Part shown: in pieces, positions 23,995-34,200 of the stretch
How the letters are laid out: each line of letters starts with the position of its first letter
Numbering within the stretch: the first letter of the stretch is position 1
Source of the DNA: Reticulascus tulasneorum
Lineage: Eukaryota; Ascomycota; Sordariomycetes; Glomerellales; Reticulascaceae
Assembly (NCBI GenBank): GCA_001557505.1
Contig: LSAX01000008.1
Coordinates: forward strand, 620,001-684,000
Length of the DNA: 64,000 nt
Reading direction: 5' to 3'
Program-made: the position numbers and the translations under genes
Notes under the pieces: generated by a model
Databases searched by the model: none
What the model was told of the DNA's origin: nothing
Seen by the model: the letters and a program-made list of their open reading frames with translations, nothing else

Positions 23995-24999
23995 TCATGG
24001 AAGCTGTCCAATCATCTTTAGCGAGTCTTCCCAAAGGCGTCTTTCGTCATCAGGATCATAGGTGTGGCGAACGTGTCCGGTCTCTTTGACATCGTAGATT
24101 TCTTCGCCATGTTCTGCTTCTTCGCAATTCTCGAGGTATCTTCCTCCTTTGCTCTCCCATTCTCTCCCAATCGCCGCAATGACAGTCGTAGCGGCCCCCT
24201 GCTCAGGAGATTTGAAGTTCTTGCGCCAATACTCCTCGCGTAGAAGCGTATCTATAATACCGGAACCTATATGTCGTACGAGTCCCGTCTGAATCACGCC
24301 TGGGTGAAGACTTGTCGCATGGAGTCCATTTTCCCCATATCGTCGATCTATCTCGTTGGCAGTGTAGACGTTGGCGAGCTTTGAATTCGAATAACCTGCT
24401 TGAGGGTCGTATTCTCCCATCTCGAAATTATAATTGCCGCTTTCGCTGAGTTTCTTGTACCGATGCGTTGCCGACGCGACCATGACCACCCTGGAGTGAA
24501 ATGCAGGTGTCGAACTGGCAAGTAAGGCAGGTTTCAGCAGTTGAAATAGCATGAAATGACTGAGATGATTGGTTGCGAAGTGCATTTCGTAGCCGTCTTC
24601 GTTTAATTCAAGCTGCTCCGAAGCAAGTGATACACCTGCGTTACAAACAAGTATATGAACTTGATGATTCGAAAGCTTCAGGATCTGCGCAGCCGCAGCG
24701 CGTGTACTGGAAAGTGAAGCATTGTCCATGTCTACCAGGGTGACTCGACCGGGTTCTAGAACCCCAGCCAGAGCTGTCTCGGCCTTCGACCTGTCCCGCG
24801 TGGTGAGGAATAAGGTGGCGCCGGTAGTAGATAAAGCTCGGGCGGTTTCAAGGCCAATTCCTGAGTTGGCGCCAGTAATCACCATTACTTTGCCTCCGAG
24901 CTTGCCTTCAAGGCCTTCATCGTGCACGATTTGGAGAGCAGTCGGCCGGCCACCCCCTGGGCCTTGGGGGTCGGCGTGAGCGGCGGTATATGGACCCAT
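23995..24999 (-). CDS. short-chain dehydrogenase/reductase (retinol dehydrogenase-like)
   Basis: NAD(P)(H)-dependent oxidoreductase with a Rossmann fold, single exon, 334 aa from the ATG at 24999 (MGPYTAAHAD). Motifs in order: cofactor-binding TGANSGIG near residue 42, CNAG, catalytic Ser in VVMVASATHR, and the YSNSK form of the YxxxK pair, followed by LHPGVIQTGL. Length and the C-terminal extension match fungal WW-oxidoreductase/retinol dehydrogenase-like SDRs. No membrane anchor is evident. It is divergent from a Zn2Cys6 regulator 370 bp away, an arrangement that often pairs a fungal enzyme with its own regulator; here that is inference only. Substrate cannot be predicted. Confidence 0.9.
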   Translation of the reverse strand: MGPYTAAHADPQGPGGGRPTALQIVHDEGLEGKLGGKVMVITGANSGIGLETARALSTTGATLFLTTRDRSKAETALAGVLEPGRVTLVDMDNASLSSTRAAAAQILKLSNHQVHILVCNAGVSLASEQLELNEDGYEMHFATNHLSHFMLFQLLKPALLASSTPAFHSRVVMVASATHRYKKLSESGNYNFEMGEYDPQAGYSNSKLANVYTANEIDRRYGENGLHATSLHPGVIQTGLVRHIGSGIIDTLLREEYWRKNFKSPEQGAATTVIAAIGREWESKGGRYLENCEEAEHGEEIYDVKETGHVRHTYDPDDERRLWEDSLKMIGQLP

Positions 25000-25369
25000 A
25001 CTGACATCTACTCGGGGCAACGGAAGAATTCTTTCAGTTCAGCACCCAGGCAGTGAGACAAGCGTCCTGATGTCCGATAACATTGTTCACAGGGGAATAG
25101 AGGTTCATTTATACTTGACATGCCTACATACAAATGCCACTTATACACATTCATAACCATAACCCGCTAGGCACGTGACTGGTAGTACTGCGCTTTGTCT
25201 TTCGCGGATCTGTCGGCTCCTGTCGGCCGCCCCACGAGTCATTGTGTCGGCCGCGACATCGGCCGCATTGTCGGCGTCAAAATGGCGGCGGCTGCTTTCC
25301 GACATTCCCATCCTTACATCATCAATACCTCTTGCGTGTGGGCATCGTACCCCATGATCTCGTCAAGGA
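25000..25369. promoter_or_regulatory. shared promoter region of SDR and Zn2Cys6 regulator
   Basis: 370 bp between divergent ATGs. CGGC/GGCCG-rich runs at about 25208-25285 (CGGCTCC, TCGGCCG repeated) could hold CGG half-sites for a zinc-cluster protein, but no clean symmetric site is clear. Confidence 0.4.
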
Positions 25370-27201
25370 ATGCAGATCGATAACAATGTTTTCAACGCTG
25401 ATCGAGCGCAGCAAGTATGTGCAGCGTGCAAATCAAGGAAGAAGAAATGCGATAAATCTCTCCCAAAATGCTCGTCCTGCTCCAAGTAAGTCCCTGTCGA
25501 GCATTTGTCCGTTTGCTTCGGGCGAAGCTAGGCCTAACAACGGGGACAGGAGAAATTCAACATGTGAATATGTTCTTGAGGACCAAAACAGCCCAGCTTC
25601 TGCATACAGCCGTTCCAGTTTTGATCTGTCCATGGTGGACAGTTCAAGGGCCGTACAATCCATTGATTTGCCCACCATGATGTTCTTGGACCCAAGAATA
25701 CTAGATCATGGGTATATTGATATCCCTCTGGCCGCATATCCTATTCCAACACACATTCTGTCGTTACTCGGAGACTTGGATGAAATTCGCCTTACTGCTA
25801 CCAGTTTCTTCAACTACATACACACATGGATGCCTTTTATCTCCAAGAAACGATTCTATGAGATCCACTTGGGTCCTTCGTTCCGGTCGCGACCAGATGT
25901 TGTCCTCCTCCTGTTGACTATGAAACTTATCACCACACTGCCTCCGATAAGTCCCAGAAATCCTCGGTCTGCCCTATACCAGATCGCGAAGCACTTTCAT
26001 CTGGAGGTCGAAAGCTCCAGCACCTTATCTGTTCCAGTTCTACAAGCTGGGGTGCTATTGGCTCTTTACGAACTCGGACATGCTATATACCCTGCAGCTT
26101 TCCTGACCATCGGTACCTGTGTGCGCTATGCATACGTCCTCGGCATCAACTTGCGCGGAACAGTAAACCTCAGAAGAGTACTAACCTTGGTAGAAGTCGA
26201 AGAGCAGAGAAGAATATGGTGGGCAATCGTAATCTTAGACCGGTTTGTACCCACCGTTCTTCATACCATGTATGATTTTTTTTTAAAACCGGCCCCTGCT
26301 AATTACTATTACGACACTGTTCTAGATTTGTTAGTATTGGGTGTCCTGGTAGACCATTTGCGGCCGAGAATCCCAAGCTTAGTGACCTTCTGCCGGCAGA
26401 TGACGCCGCGTGGGACAAAGGTGTAAGTCGTCAAAGGCCATATGTAACATGGTGTATGCTCATTTTTAATCACAACATTCTATTCTAGCTCATCGAACGT
26501 GATGGATCCTCTTCGTTGTCTTCTCCGAAGACTCATCATATGAGCAAATTTGCTTTATTATGTCAGGCTGCGAGATTACTTGGTCAGGTTCTTGAGCATA
26601 TCTCCAGTGACACTGCAGCTCAAGGAGACGCTGGGACGCAGCTAGTGCGGACCCTCAAGTCTATGCTTGCTGCTTCGCTCAATGTTGAGCCTCCAGACTA
26701 TGATCAAATCACGTTCATATATGGGTATGTTATCTGCCTTCTTTCAAGCGTTTCTGACCATGGTGTAGCGCTCTTGTAGCACTGACTATGTCCTCGCTTT
26801 ACCCCAACAGTAGTAATGCCGAAACCGACCATTATCGGGAAGCCGATGCTGTAATTCGGCAAATATTAGACACCATAAGTGCAAGATCCATTGAAAGCCA
26901 ATGCTTTTCAGGCCGCGAACTGGAAGAAATCTCGCCATGGGGTCTCTTCTTCGCCTATCACGTCTGCGGGACCAGTATGCGTTCCACCCGACCAAACTCG
27001 AACTCCGATGAGGTCGTACAGAGCCTACGGTACTCTCTTGCGAGGATAGACGCCAGGTGGAATGCGGCAGGTAAATGGAAATGTCCCTTTCCGTCCCGTA
27101 GTAAACTGATCGTAAATATAGGGAGCTATCTCCAGCTTCTCGAAGCACAAGATGCAATGGATGCTCTTCGTCCAAAAGGGAAACGTACTCCAGGACACTA
27201 A
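25370..27201 (+). CDS. Zn2Cys6 transcription factor
   Basis: Nuclear regulator with an N-terminal zinc cluster split by an intron. Exons 25370-25485, 25550-26242, 26326-26422, 26489-26724, 26769-27201; 524 aa, all joins in frame. The cluster reads CAACKSRKKKCDKSLPKC, then SSCSK, and after the intron RNSTC completes the sixth Cys. The middle region (FFNYIHTWMPFISKKRFYE, VLQAGVLLALYELGHAIYPAAF, VEEQRRIWWAIVILDRF, then VSIGCPGRPFA) is the fungal-specific regulatory domain common in such factors. The second intron contains a T9 run and a CTAAT branch-like site. A 51-nt GT-AG segment at 27071-27121 may be spliced or retained without frame change. Divergent from the SDR, it may regulate that gene. 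Confidence 0.87.
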
Positions 27202-27605
27202 GCGTAAATTGCCAAGGGTTGGGGTAGATTGGAAACTGGAAAGCAGGCCTTAAAACTTATACACGATACGAAAGCCCAGCTTGCCAGCTATTCATTAGAC
27301 ATATTATTAGGTCCTTCAAGAGAAGATGTATCAGGAGCCTCGGATACTTCAAAATCGCTCATACGAAGACGAGCTGGAAGCAACGAGGCGGGCGGTTGCG
27401 GTTGCGTCCGTCTTCTTGCTGAGCGGTTCATGTCGGTAATTATCAACCTGAAAAGGCATAAGTATAGCGTAGCAATAAGTGCAGATTGAACAAGTGCAGA
27501 TTAAAGCAAGCTGCTATCTACTCATGCTATTTAAGATAAGGTAGCAAGAGAGGTTGAAAACGTAACCAAACTTGCGTCCGCGGCCGGAGGAGGAGGATGG
27601 AGGGT
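27202..27605. other. intergenic, no gene seen
   Basis: About 400 bases after the regulator. A decayed-looking 86-codon frame at 27229 continues for a while but has no recognisable content. Confidence 0.35.
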
Positions 27606-27856
27606 GACCGGGACCCCGGTCGGAATGGTGACGATGGCGGGGTTCGATAATTAAATGCCGAGACATGATGCCATTTGATTGTGACAACCTGCCGCTTTTG
27701 ATGATAACCTCCACAGAATAATACGCGATAAGGGGCGATCGCCCCGCCTTGCGTGTCGGTGGCGTATCAGCAACAGTTTTTTTGCCCCATCTCCAAAACT
27801 CATTCCTCTCAACGTTCATTTCTTTCCCTCCCTTCATCACGTCACAGCGCTTATCG
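27606..27856. promoter_or_regulatory. promoter with two palindromes and four GATA motifs
   Basis: Directly upstream of the M20 peptidase. A perfect inverted repeat with arms GACCGGG and CCCGGTC (27606-27621) contains CGG-N4-CCG. A second perfect 14-bp palindrome, GGGGCGATCGCCCC, lies at 27732-27745. HGATAR motifs are at 27645, 27702 and 27726, and reversed (TTATCG) at 27851. Nitrogen-responsive control is plausible; yeast CPS1 is known to respond to nitrogen supply. Confidence 0.5.
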
Positions 27857-27887
27857 ACATAAATCTATCCACAGAGATTGAATAATC

Positions 27888-29603
27888 ATGTCCGACAACG
27901 AGAAACTCCCCCTGGTGTCGGCAGAGGCACCTCCGCCTCAGAGGCGATCGTGGATGACCTGGAGGCTGATTCCCACTGCCCTGCTACTGCTGTGGCTGCA
28001 CAACTCCTCGCAGAGTCATGGCCCGCATTGGCACCGTGACCGGTCTCCAGCGCTGGCGCAATGCCTTCAGATCGAGCCTTTGAAGCCCAGCCAGAACTCC
28101 GGGTCGCTGACAAAGATGGACGACTACCTGGAGTCTGCCAAGTTCCGCAATGAGACCATCTCGCGCATGGCCGGTGCAATCCAGATTCCTTCCGAATCTT
28201 TCGACGACATGGGACCGGTGGGTGAGGATAAGAGATGGGATATCATGTACGACATGGCTGCCTATCTGGAGAAGACGTTTCCCCACGCTCACAGCACGCT
28301 GCAGCTTGAGAAGGTGAACACGCACGGGCTGCTGTACACCTGGCAGGGCTCGGACAGCTCACTCAAGCCGACGCTTTTGATGGCCCACCAAGACGTTGTT
28401 CCGGTTGCTGAATCTACAGTAGGCCAGTGGACGCATCCGCCGTTCAGCGGTGCCTATGATGGCACTTTCGTTTGGGGTCGTGGCGCCTTGGACTGCAAGA
28501 ACACCCTGATCGGTATCTTGGAGGCCGTCGAACTGCTTATCGAAGCTGGTTTCGAGCCGAAGAGGACGCTGCTGTTGTCTTTCGGGTTCGACGAGGAAAT
28601 CTCGGGTGGACGAGGCGCTGGAAAACTTGCGCCATTCATCCTCGAACGTTATGGTGAAGACAGCGTCGCGGCTATCGTCGATGAAGGCGCCGGTGTTAGC
28701 TCCATCTGGGGAACCAACTTCGCGATGCCGGGAGTCGCAGAGAAAGGATACATCGATGTTGAAATCATCGTTCGTATGCCAGGCGGTCACTCCTCCGTCC
28801 CACCACCGCACACCGGCATTGGTGTCATGTCAGACCTCCTTACGACAATCGAGGCGAACCCTTACGAGCCGCACTTGCACGAGGAGAATCCCTATCTCGC
28901 CTTGCTGCAGTGCGGCGCCGCTCACAGTGAGGAGTTCCCGTCCAAGCTCAAGAAGCTGCTGCCTTCGCACAAGGCACACTCGTGCGAGAAGAAGAAGGAC
29001 AAGCTTGCCCTGGAAGCCGCGAAGGCTAGTCTGGCAGTGAAGTATCTCTTCACCACTTCGGTAGCCGTGGACATCATCGGAGGTGGCGTCAAAGTAAATG
29101 CTCTACCCGAACGCACACGAGCTGTGGTCAATCACCGCGTAAACGTCGGTGATCACGCGGCTGATGTGGAGGCCAAAATCACCAAACTAGCCGGGCATAT
29201 CGCTGATAAGTACAACTTGACACTGCATGCGTTTACCGACGACGCAGAGACGCCTTCTTCCATCACTCTCAAGAGCAACAACCACAAGTTAGAGCCGGCA
29301 CCAGTCAGCCCAACGTCTGTTGACACACTCACGCCGTACGCTGTTCTATCTGGTACCACCCGAGCTCTGTATGGCAAGGAGATGATCGTGTCGCCGGGCC
29401 TCATGACCGGAAACACCGACACGAGGTACTATTGGAGTCTTAGCAAGCACATCTTTCGCTACGCCCCTGGCTGGGACCCAATCCAGGATATCTTCGACGG
29501 AATCCACACGGTGAACGAGCGGGTCAGTGTTGTCGGCCACATCAAGACTGTACAATGGTTCAGCTTGTTTATCCGAAACATAGACGAGGCGGTATTGGAA
29601 TGA
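27888..29603 (+). CDS. M20 metallopeptidase, carboxypeptidase S-type
   Basis: Zinc Gly-X carboxypeptidase related to yeast vacuolar Cps1, releasing C-terminal residues from small peptides for nitrogen recycling. Single exon, 571 aa. A short cytosolic N-terminus is followed by one hydrophobic segment (about residues 24-38, LIPTALLLLWL), a type II anchor as in Cps1, which is sorted through the secretory pathway to the vacuole. Metal-site motifs are in order: LLMAHQDVVPV (His, Asp), WGRGALDCKN (bridging Asp), SFGFDEEISGGRGA (catalytic and metal Glu), AIVDEGAG, and near the end a conserved NTDTRYYW and DGIHTVNERV with the last His. All expected ligands appear present. It may belong to nitrogen scavenging together with the GATA-rich promoter. 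Confidence 0.95.
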   Translation: MSDNEKLPLVSAEAPPPQRRSWMTWRLIPTALLLLWLHNSSQSHGPHWHRDRSPALAQCLQIEPLKPSQNSGSLTKMDDYLESAKFRNETISRMAGAIQIPSESFDDMGPVGEDKRWDIMYDMAAYLEKTFPHAHSTLQLEKVNTHGLLYTWQGSDSSLKPTLLMAHQDVVPVAESTVGQWTHPPFSGAYDGTFVWGRGALDCKNTLIGILEAVELLIEAGFEPKRTLLLSFGFDEEISGGRGAGKLAPFILERYGEDSVAAIVDEGAGVSSIWGTNFAMPGVAEKGYIDVEIIVRMPGGHSSVPPPHTGIGVMSDLLTTIEANPYEPHLHEENPYLALLQCGAAHSEEFPSKLKKLLPSHKAHSCEKKKDKLALEAAKASLAVKYLFTTSVAVDIIGGGVKVNALPERTRAVVNHRVNVGDHAADVEAKITKLAGHIADKYNLTLHAFTDDAETPSSITLKSNNHKLEPAPVSPTSVDTLTPYAVLSGTTRALYGKEMIVSPGLMTGNTDTRYYWSLSKHIFRYAPGWDPIQDIFDGIHTVNERVSVVGHIKTVQWFSLFIRNIDEAVLE

Positions 29604-29870
29604 GGCGTGTAAAACAGGACTCGATTTTCAGTAGTTGTGGAGCAGTACACACGTTTTGTTGGATGTAGTTCTTGGGCATGGTATTGACAGGCGATAGATA
29701 GCTCTGCCGCCCCAGATTGAATTGAAAACAAGATGCTGAGCGTGACTTTGCGGTGACTCGGTGTGAAATTCTCAAACAAAACCACTTGACATGATAGCCG
29801 TGGCTATGATAAAGCAATCTTTGAGACATGGGTGCAGAAGTCAAAATTAACGTTGATTCTTCCCGAAACT

Positions 29871-29891
29871 CATCTACGAACTTCGTAGATG
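29871..29891. repeat. perfect 21-bp palindrome
   Basis: Arms CATCTACGAA and TTCGTAGATG around a single C, between the M20 peptidase stop and the aldo-keto reductase start (about 190 bp upstream of the latter). As DNA it is a dyad that could bind a dimeric protein; as RNA it would need a larger loop. Confidence 0.8.
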
Positions 29892-30078
29892 CCGGTCAAA
29901 TCCGCGGCCCACGACTATGCCCACGATCTGCCGGGAATTACGTCAGCGACTTGTCCCACTGCATGCGGAAGCGGATCATAGATAAACTCGATCTTAACTC
30001 CGCCGAACCTCGATCTCATCCAAGACCTCAGTACTTTCAGTTGAATAGCCCGAGAAATAACCCAAACTCACCTTAATC

Positions 30079-31233
30079 ATGTCGTCGGCTCCATACTCAC
30101 TAGCCAGTCGAGTCAGCGTATGCTATTCACCAGTTCCTACACATCCCTCCCATGCAATTCATCTCGGACAGACCTGACAATCTGCCAGCTTGCCAATGGC
30201 ACGAGCATGCCACAAATCCAACTCGGTCTCTACATGATGTCTCCCAAGGAAGCCACCGCATCCGTTCGATGGGCGCTAGCTTCCGGATACCGTGGCTTCG
30301 ACTGTGCCCAAATGTATCGCAACGAGCGAGAAGCCGGTGCTGCCATCCGCAACTTCCTCTCTGGGGCTGAGAACACGGCGAATCTCAAGCGCGAAGACAT
30401 CCATTACACGACCAAGCTGGCCAGCAACAGTACGTCGTACAACGCGGTGCGCAAGTCCATCAAGCGCTCCGTCGAGGTATCGGGCTTGGACTACGTGGAT
30501 CTGTTCCTGCTTCACAGTCCGTACGGGGGTAAGGAGGCCAGGCTCGCGAGTTGGAAAGCGCTGGAGGATGCGGTAGGGGATGGCGAGGTCAAGATGGCCG
30601 GGGTTAGTAATTACGGCGTCGCACATGTGAGTTACGTCTTAGCCTTGCGTTCTTTCGACCCCTGTTGTTTAACACTGCTTATTTTCTTGGCCGCGCTGAC
30701 TAGGGAATAGATTGAGGAGCTCATGGCTTCAAAGCCGAAGGTTCACCCCGTGGTAAACCAGATCGAAGTCCATCCTTTTAACACCCAAACATCCATCAGG
30801 GAAACATGCTCCAAACACAATATTATTGTGGAAGCATATGCTCCTCTGGCAAGAGCCATGCGCATGAAGCATCCGAAAATCATCGCTCTCTCGAAAAAGT
30901 ACTCTTGTACCCCAGCGCAACTCCTGGTCAGGTACGTTATTCCCGTCAAACCCCGGATGAAGCACGGCCTGTAAACATAGTGAGGAGATATCTTGCTCAC
31001 GTGAAAATTGCGACAGATGGTCCCTGCAGCATAATATGGTGACGCTACCAAAGAGTTCGCGGCGGGAGCGGGTAGTCGAGAATGCGGACGTGGGAGGATT
31101 TGAGATTTCGAAAGATGACATGGCGACCATGGATGGTCTCGATGAGAATCTGGTAACGGATTGGTGAGTCTTTTGTCGTGGGGCTATCCTCATTAACTAA
31201 CGGTATCCCAGGGACCCTACTGATGCTCCGTGA
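30079..31233 (+). CDS. aldo-keto reductase
   Basis: NADPH-dependent carbonyl reductase of the AKR superfamily. Five exons: 30079-30117, 30189-30626, 30711-30931, 31017-31163, 31212-31233; 288 aa, frame kept throughout. The N-terminal exon gives [13 protein letters not shown] and joins [17 protein letters not shown], which fixes the acceptor at CTGCCAG rather than the earlier ACAG. Catalytic tetrad: Asp and Tyr in [11 protein letters not shown], Lys in [10 protein letters not shown], His in [20 protein letters not shown] and [10 protein letters not shown] are family signatures. A loop after strand 8 is short and the C-terminal tail ends DPTDAP, so substrate preference cannot be inferred. It lies 475 bp downstream of the M20 peptidase on the same strand. 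Confidence 0.91.
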
Positions 31234-34200
31234 GCGTGTAATATATGAGGCATGTAAAGGTCTGTTCCCGCTCTACGCGGCTTATGGAAATAGTATGGTT
31301 CAAAATTGTACCCGTGCAACTCAAGAGACATAATCCCATCCTACCGCCTGACTTGGTTTTGAGTGCACAATCTACGAGTCTATACATTAGTACACAAAGA
31401 AATCTGAGAAGTACAGCATCACCTGGGCCAAGTCATAGCTAAGACTCGGATGCCCTGGGGCTATATGAGCAATCAAACCACCATGTTTATTGATCAAAGT
31501 ATCCATCACCCTCTTCGGTGAATAATATGTACGACTACCACAGCAAGCAACATTTCATGCTTGACGTTGGAAACTCGGGTGGGACAGAAGTCGGACAGAA
31601 CAGCCACCGTCGATCAGACGCCCGATGGTGGAGCCACGGCGTCGAGCACCGACTGAATCTCGGAGCCCGATGTAACGGTGCTGTCCCATGGTTCCGCCGT
31701 AAGCAAAGCAGTCCCGAGGAAGCATCGAGCTAATGCAGCCGCCGCAGTAAAGAGGCAACTGATCAAAGTCATTGTAAGACATTAGCATCGCGCCTCTCGT
31801 CCCATTCTCAGCTACAATCGGCCCTGCTCTCATTCATGGGCGATCCCCCGCTGGCGACGGGCCTGAAGCCGAGCTACAGTTCAGCCGTCCCAATATTCCG
31901 ACAAGGGGAGCAAGTGATCGACCACCCAAGAGATAAAGCCATTCCTCGATCTTGGGTCCATCTACCGACCGTGGCAGCCCGGTATCCGGGCGAGACATCA
32001 TCTGCAAGCCATCATCTTAACTGCTCACCGGTCCCCACTCACAGGTGCCCGCAAGCGTGGAAACTAACGCAAAAAGCAAGTTCGTGATTGCAGCCCGAGG
32101 AACATCGAATGGGGCGACCAACACGATATGTCTGAGTGTCGCGAGGGAGGCCTACCGCGCAACGCCAGGCGCACTATCGCTCTCTACTCGTACCTGCAAT
32201 TGGAAAAAGCAATTCAGAGACACATATGCAGGAGTGGTTTGGCGGGCCACCCCCCCAGAGCCGAAAAGCAAAGACCCAGACCGAGGACCGCCCCCATAAG
32301 CAAAACCGCCCAACACATTGGTTGCGAACATGCGATCACCCGCCTTGCGAGGCGTCCAATCGAGCACTGGCCGACCCGACCATCGCACCATTCGGCGGTC
32401 TTGAGCCGAGATGTCTCCCTGTGCACAACCCCATACAGACGAAGCTCCAAACGGATGAGCCAATCAGTACGCCATGCGTGAGCAAACCGTGTCTCAACTG
32501 CAGCTGGTGTCGCGGCTCCATTGAAAACCTTACATTTCGTGGTCTGCATTCGCCCAAAGCAGAAGAACCTGGGGAGCCCGCTGCAACAGACACCATGTTC
32601 TGGGGATAGCTTGAATCCCCCGACAAAACTTTCCCTCCAACCACACGTTCACATCTGCTGCCGGGGATTCCGAGATGGCACTTGCTTGCATTGCAGCGGT
32701 AATTGATTGCGATCACTTGACTGGCACGCCATATGCCAGGTGTTTCAGGCATGCACACCTGCGAAACGAAGGTGAGGTTGTAGTCATGAACATGCAGGTC
32801 ACTCGCCGGTACATGATATACCCGAACGACGCTCAAGGGCTCAGAAACATATCAAACCAGCGATATGGCAGCAGCTCGATACGTCATCGACGTAGACCCG
32901 GAGAATCTCCTCTTTTGGGTCCCTTAGCCAATATGATATTTGACATGTCGTTTGCTCCTTCGCGACGTTCTCAGTCACCGAGAGTATGTGCTCGTTATCA
33001 CAATATCACCCCGCAGTTCACCGAACGAATGAGACCGGACGGCATCGTTACACAATGGGCCAGAGTTGACTGCGTGATGAACAGAGCGAGTTCATTCGTG
33101 GGGCAAGAGTCGTAGTCGGGTTCCTAGACCACGGCCAAATGAGGTCCTCCGAATAAACGAGCTGATGACCCCAAAGCCCGGAGACCCATTCTTGGTTGTG
33201 GCTGCATGGTGGGCTTGCAATATCCTCATTATTTCTTACATCGGGGTTGGTTAGTGACTGGACCGAGAAATAGATGGGGGCAATTTGGCACGGTCATAGT
33301 GTCGCATACTAGCGTCGTACAATGTGCAATGGGAGAGTAGATATGTGCACCAACGGAGGCATTGCTCGATCTCTGCCATCGACTTTGCGAGCGGGGCAGG
33401 CCTACAGGCAGCAACAAGTGCCAGACTGTATTATGTACGTATTGATGTTGGCGATGGGTGATCGCACGGGAGTACCAATCGTACGGGGTGCAGGGGCCTT
33501 GCTGGGTTGGTGGTGCTGTCGACGCCGAGAACTTACCGCTCTTTGGACGCGCTACCAGCAAATCTGGGCTAGTCGATCGGATGATTTGGCCATATCAGTC
33601 GTTCGTTGCTTCGTGTGACATCAATACGAGGAAAAGAGAATCCCTAACTCACAATTAGCTCCTGTTGGGCATCGCCGACCAGACATGTAAACATCTAGCC
33701 GATGGGGCTTGCTACAAATCCAGCATGGCCAGGTGTTCTTCGAATCTTCAAGCGGTATGTCGTGTGGAGCGCGGGAGATCTGCTGCAGCCTGCGCCAGTA
33801 AACATGGTTGTGCTAGCGATCGGGCAGGCAGGTCTGTGCAGTAGGGACGCTTGACCTCCACTCGCCCAGGGAAGAGGCTGGCACTATTTCGACGGCTAAA
33901 TGGATGCGTCTCGTCAACTGGCGGACATGAAGACGCGGTGAGACAGATTCCGAAAGAACGTCCCCAGGCTAATGCACAGCTAGTTTGATGGTGAGATGTG
34001 CTAAGTCGCGAGTCTACGAGGCTAGAGTCCGCTGAGAGCAAGGCGATGCTTGGAGTTCAACTACGTGCTGAAGGGGGAGGATTGGTGGCTGCAGGTGTGC
34101 AGCTGGCGAGTCTGGGCATGGCTCCTCTACAAAGATCGGTATGCACCATCAACCCAGCAGTTCACGATGGCAGATCTTTAGTCCGGCAACCATACAGGGC

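Noticed and set aside
32675..33115. 146-codon plus-strand ORF in the desert
   Set aside because: Starts with ATG but shows no domain, and other frames in the same stretch are equally open.
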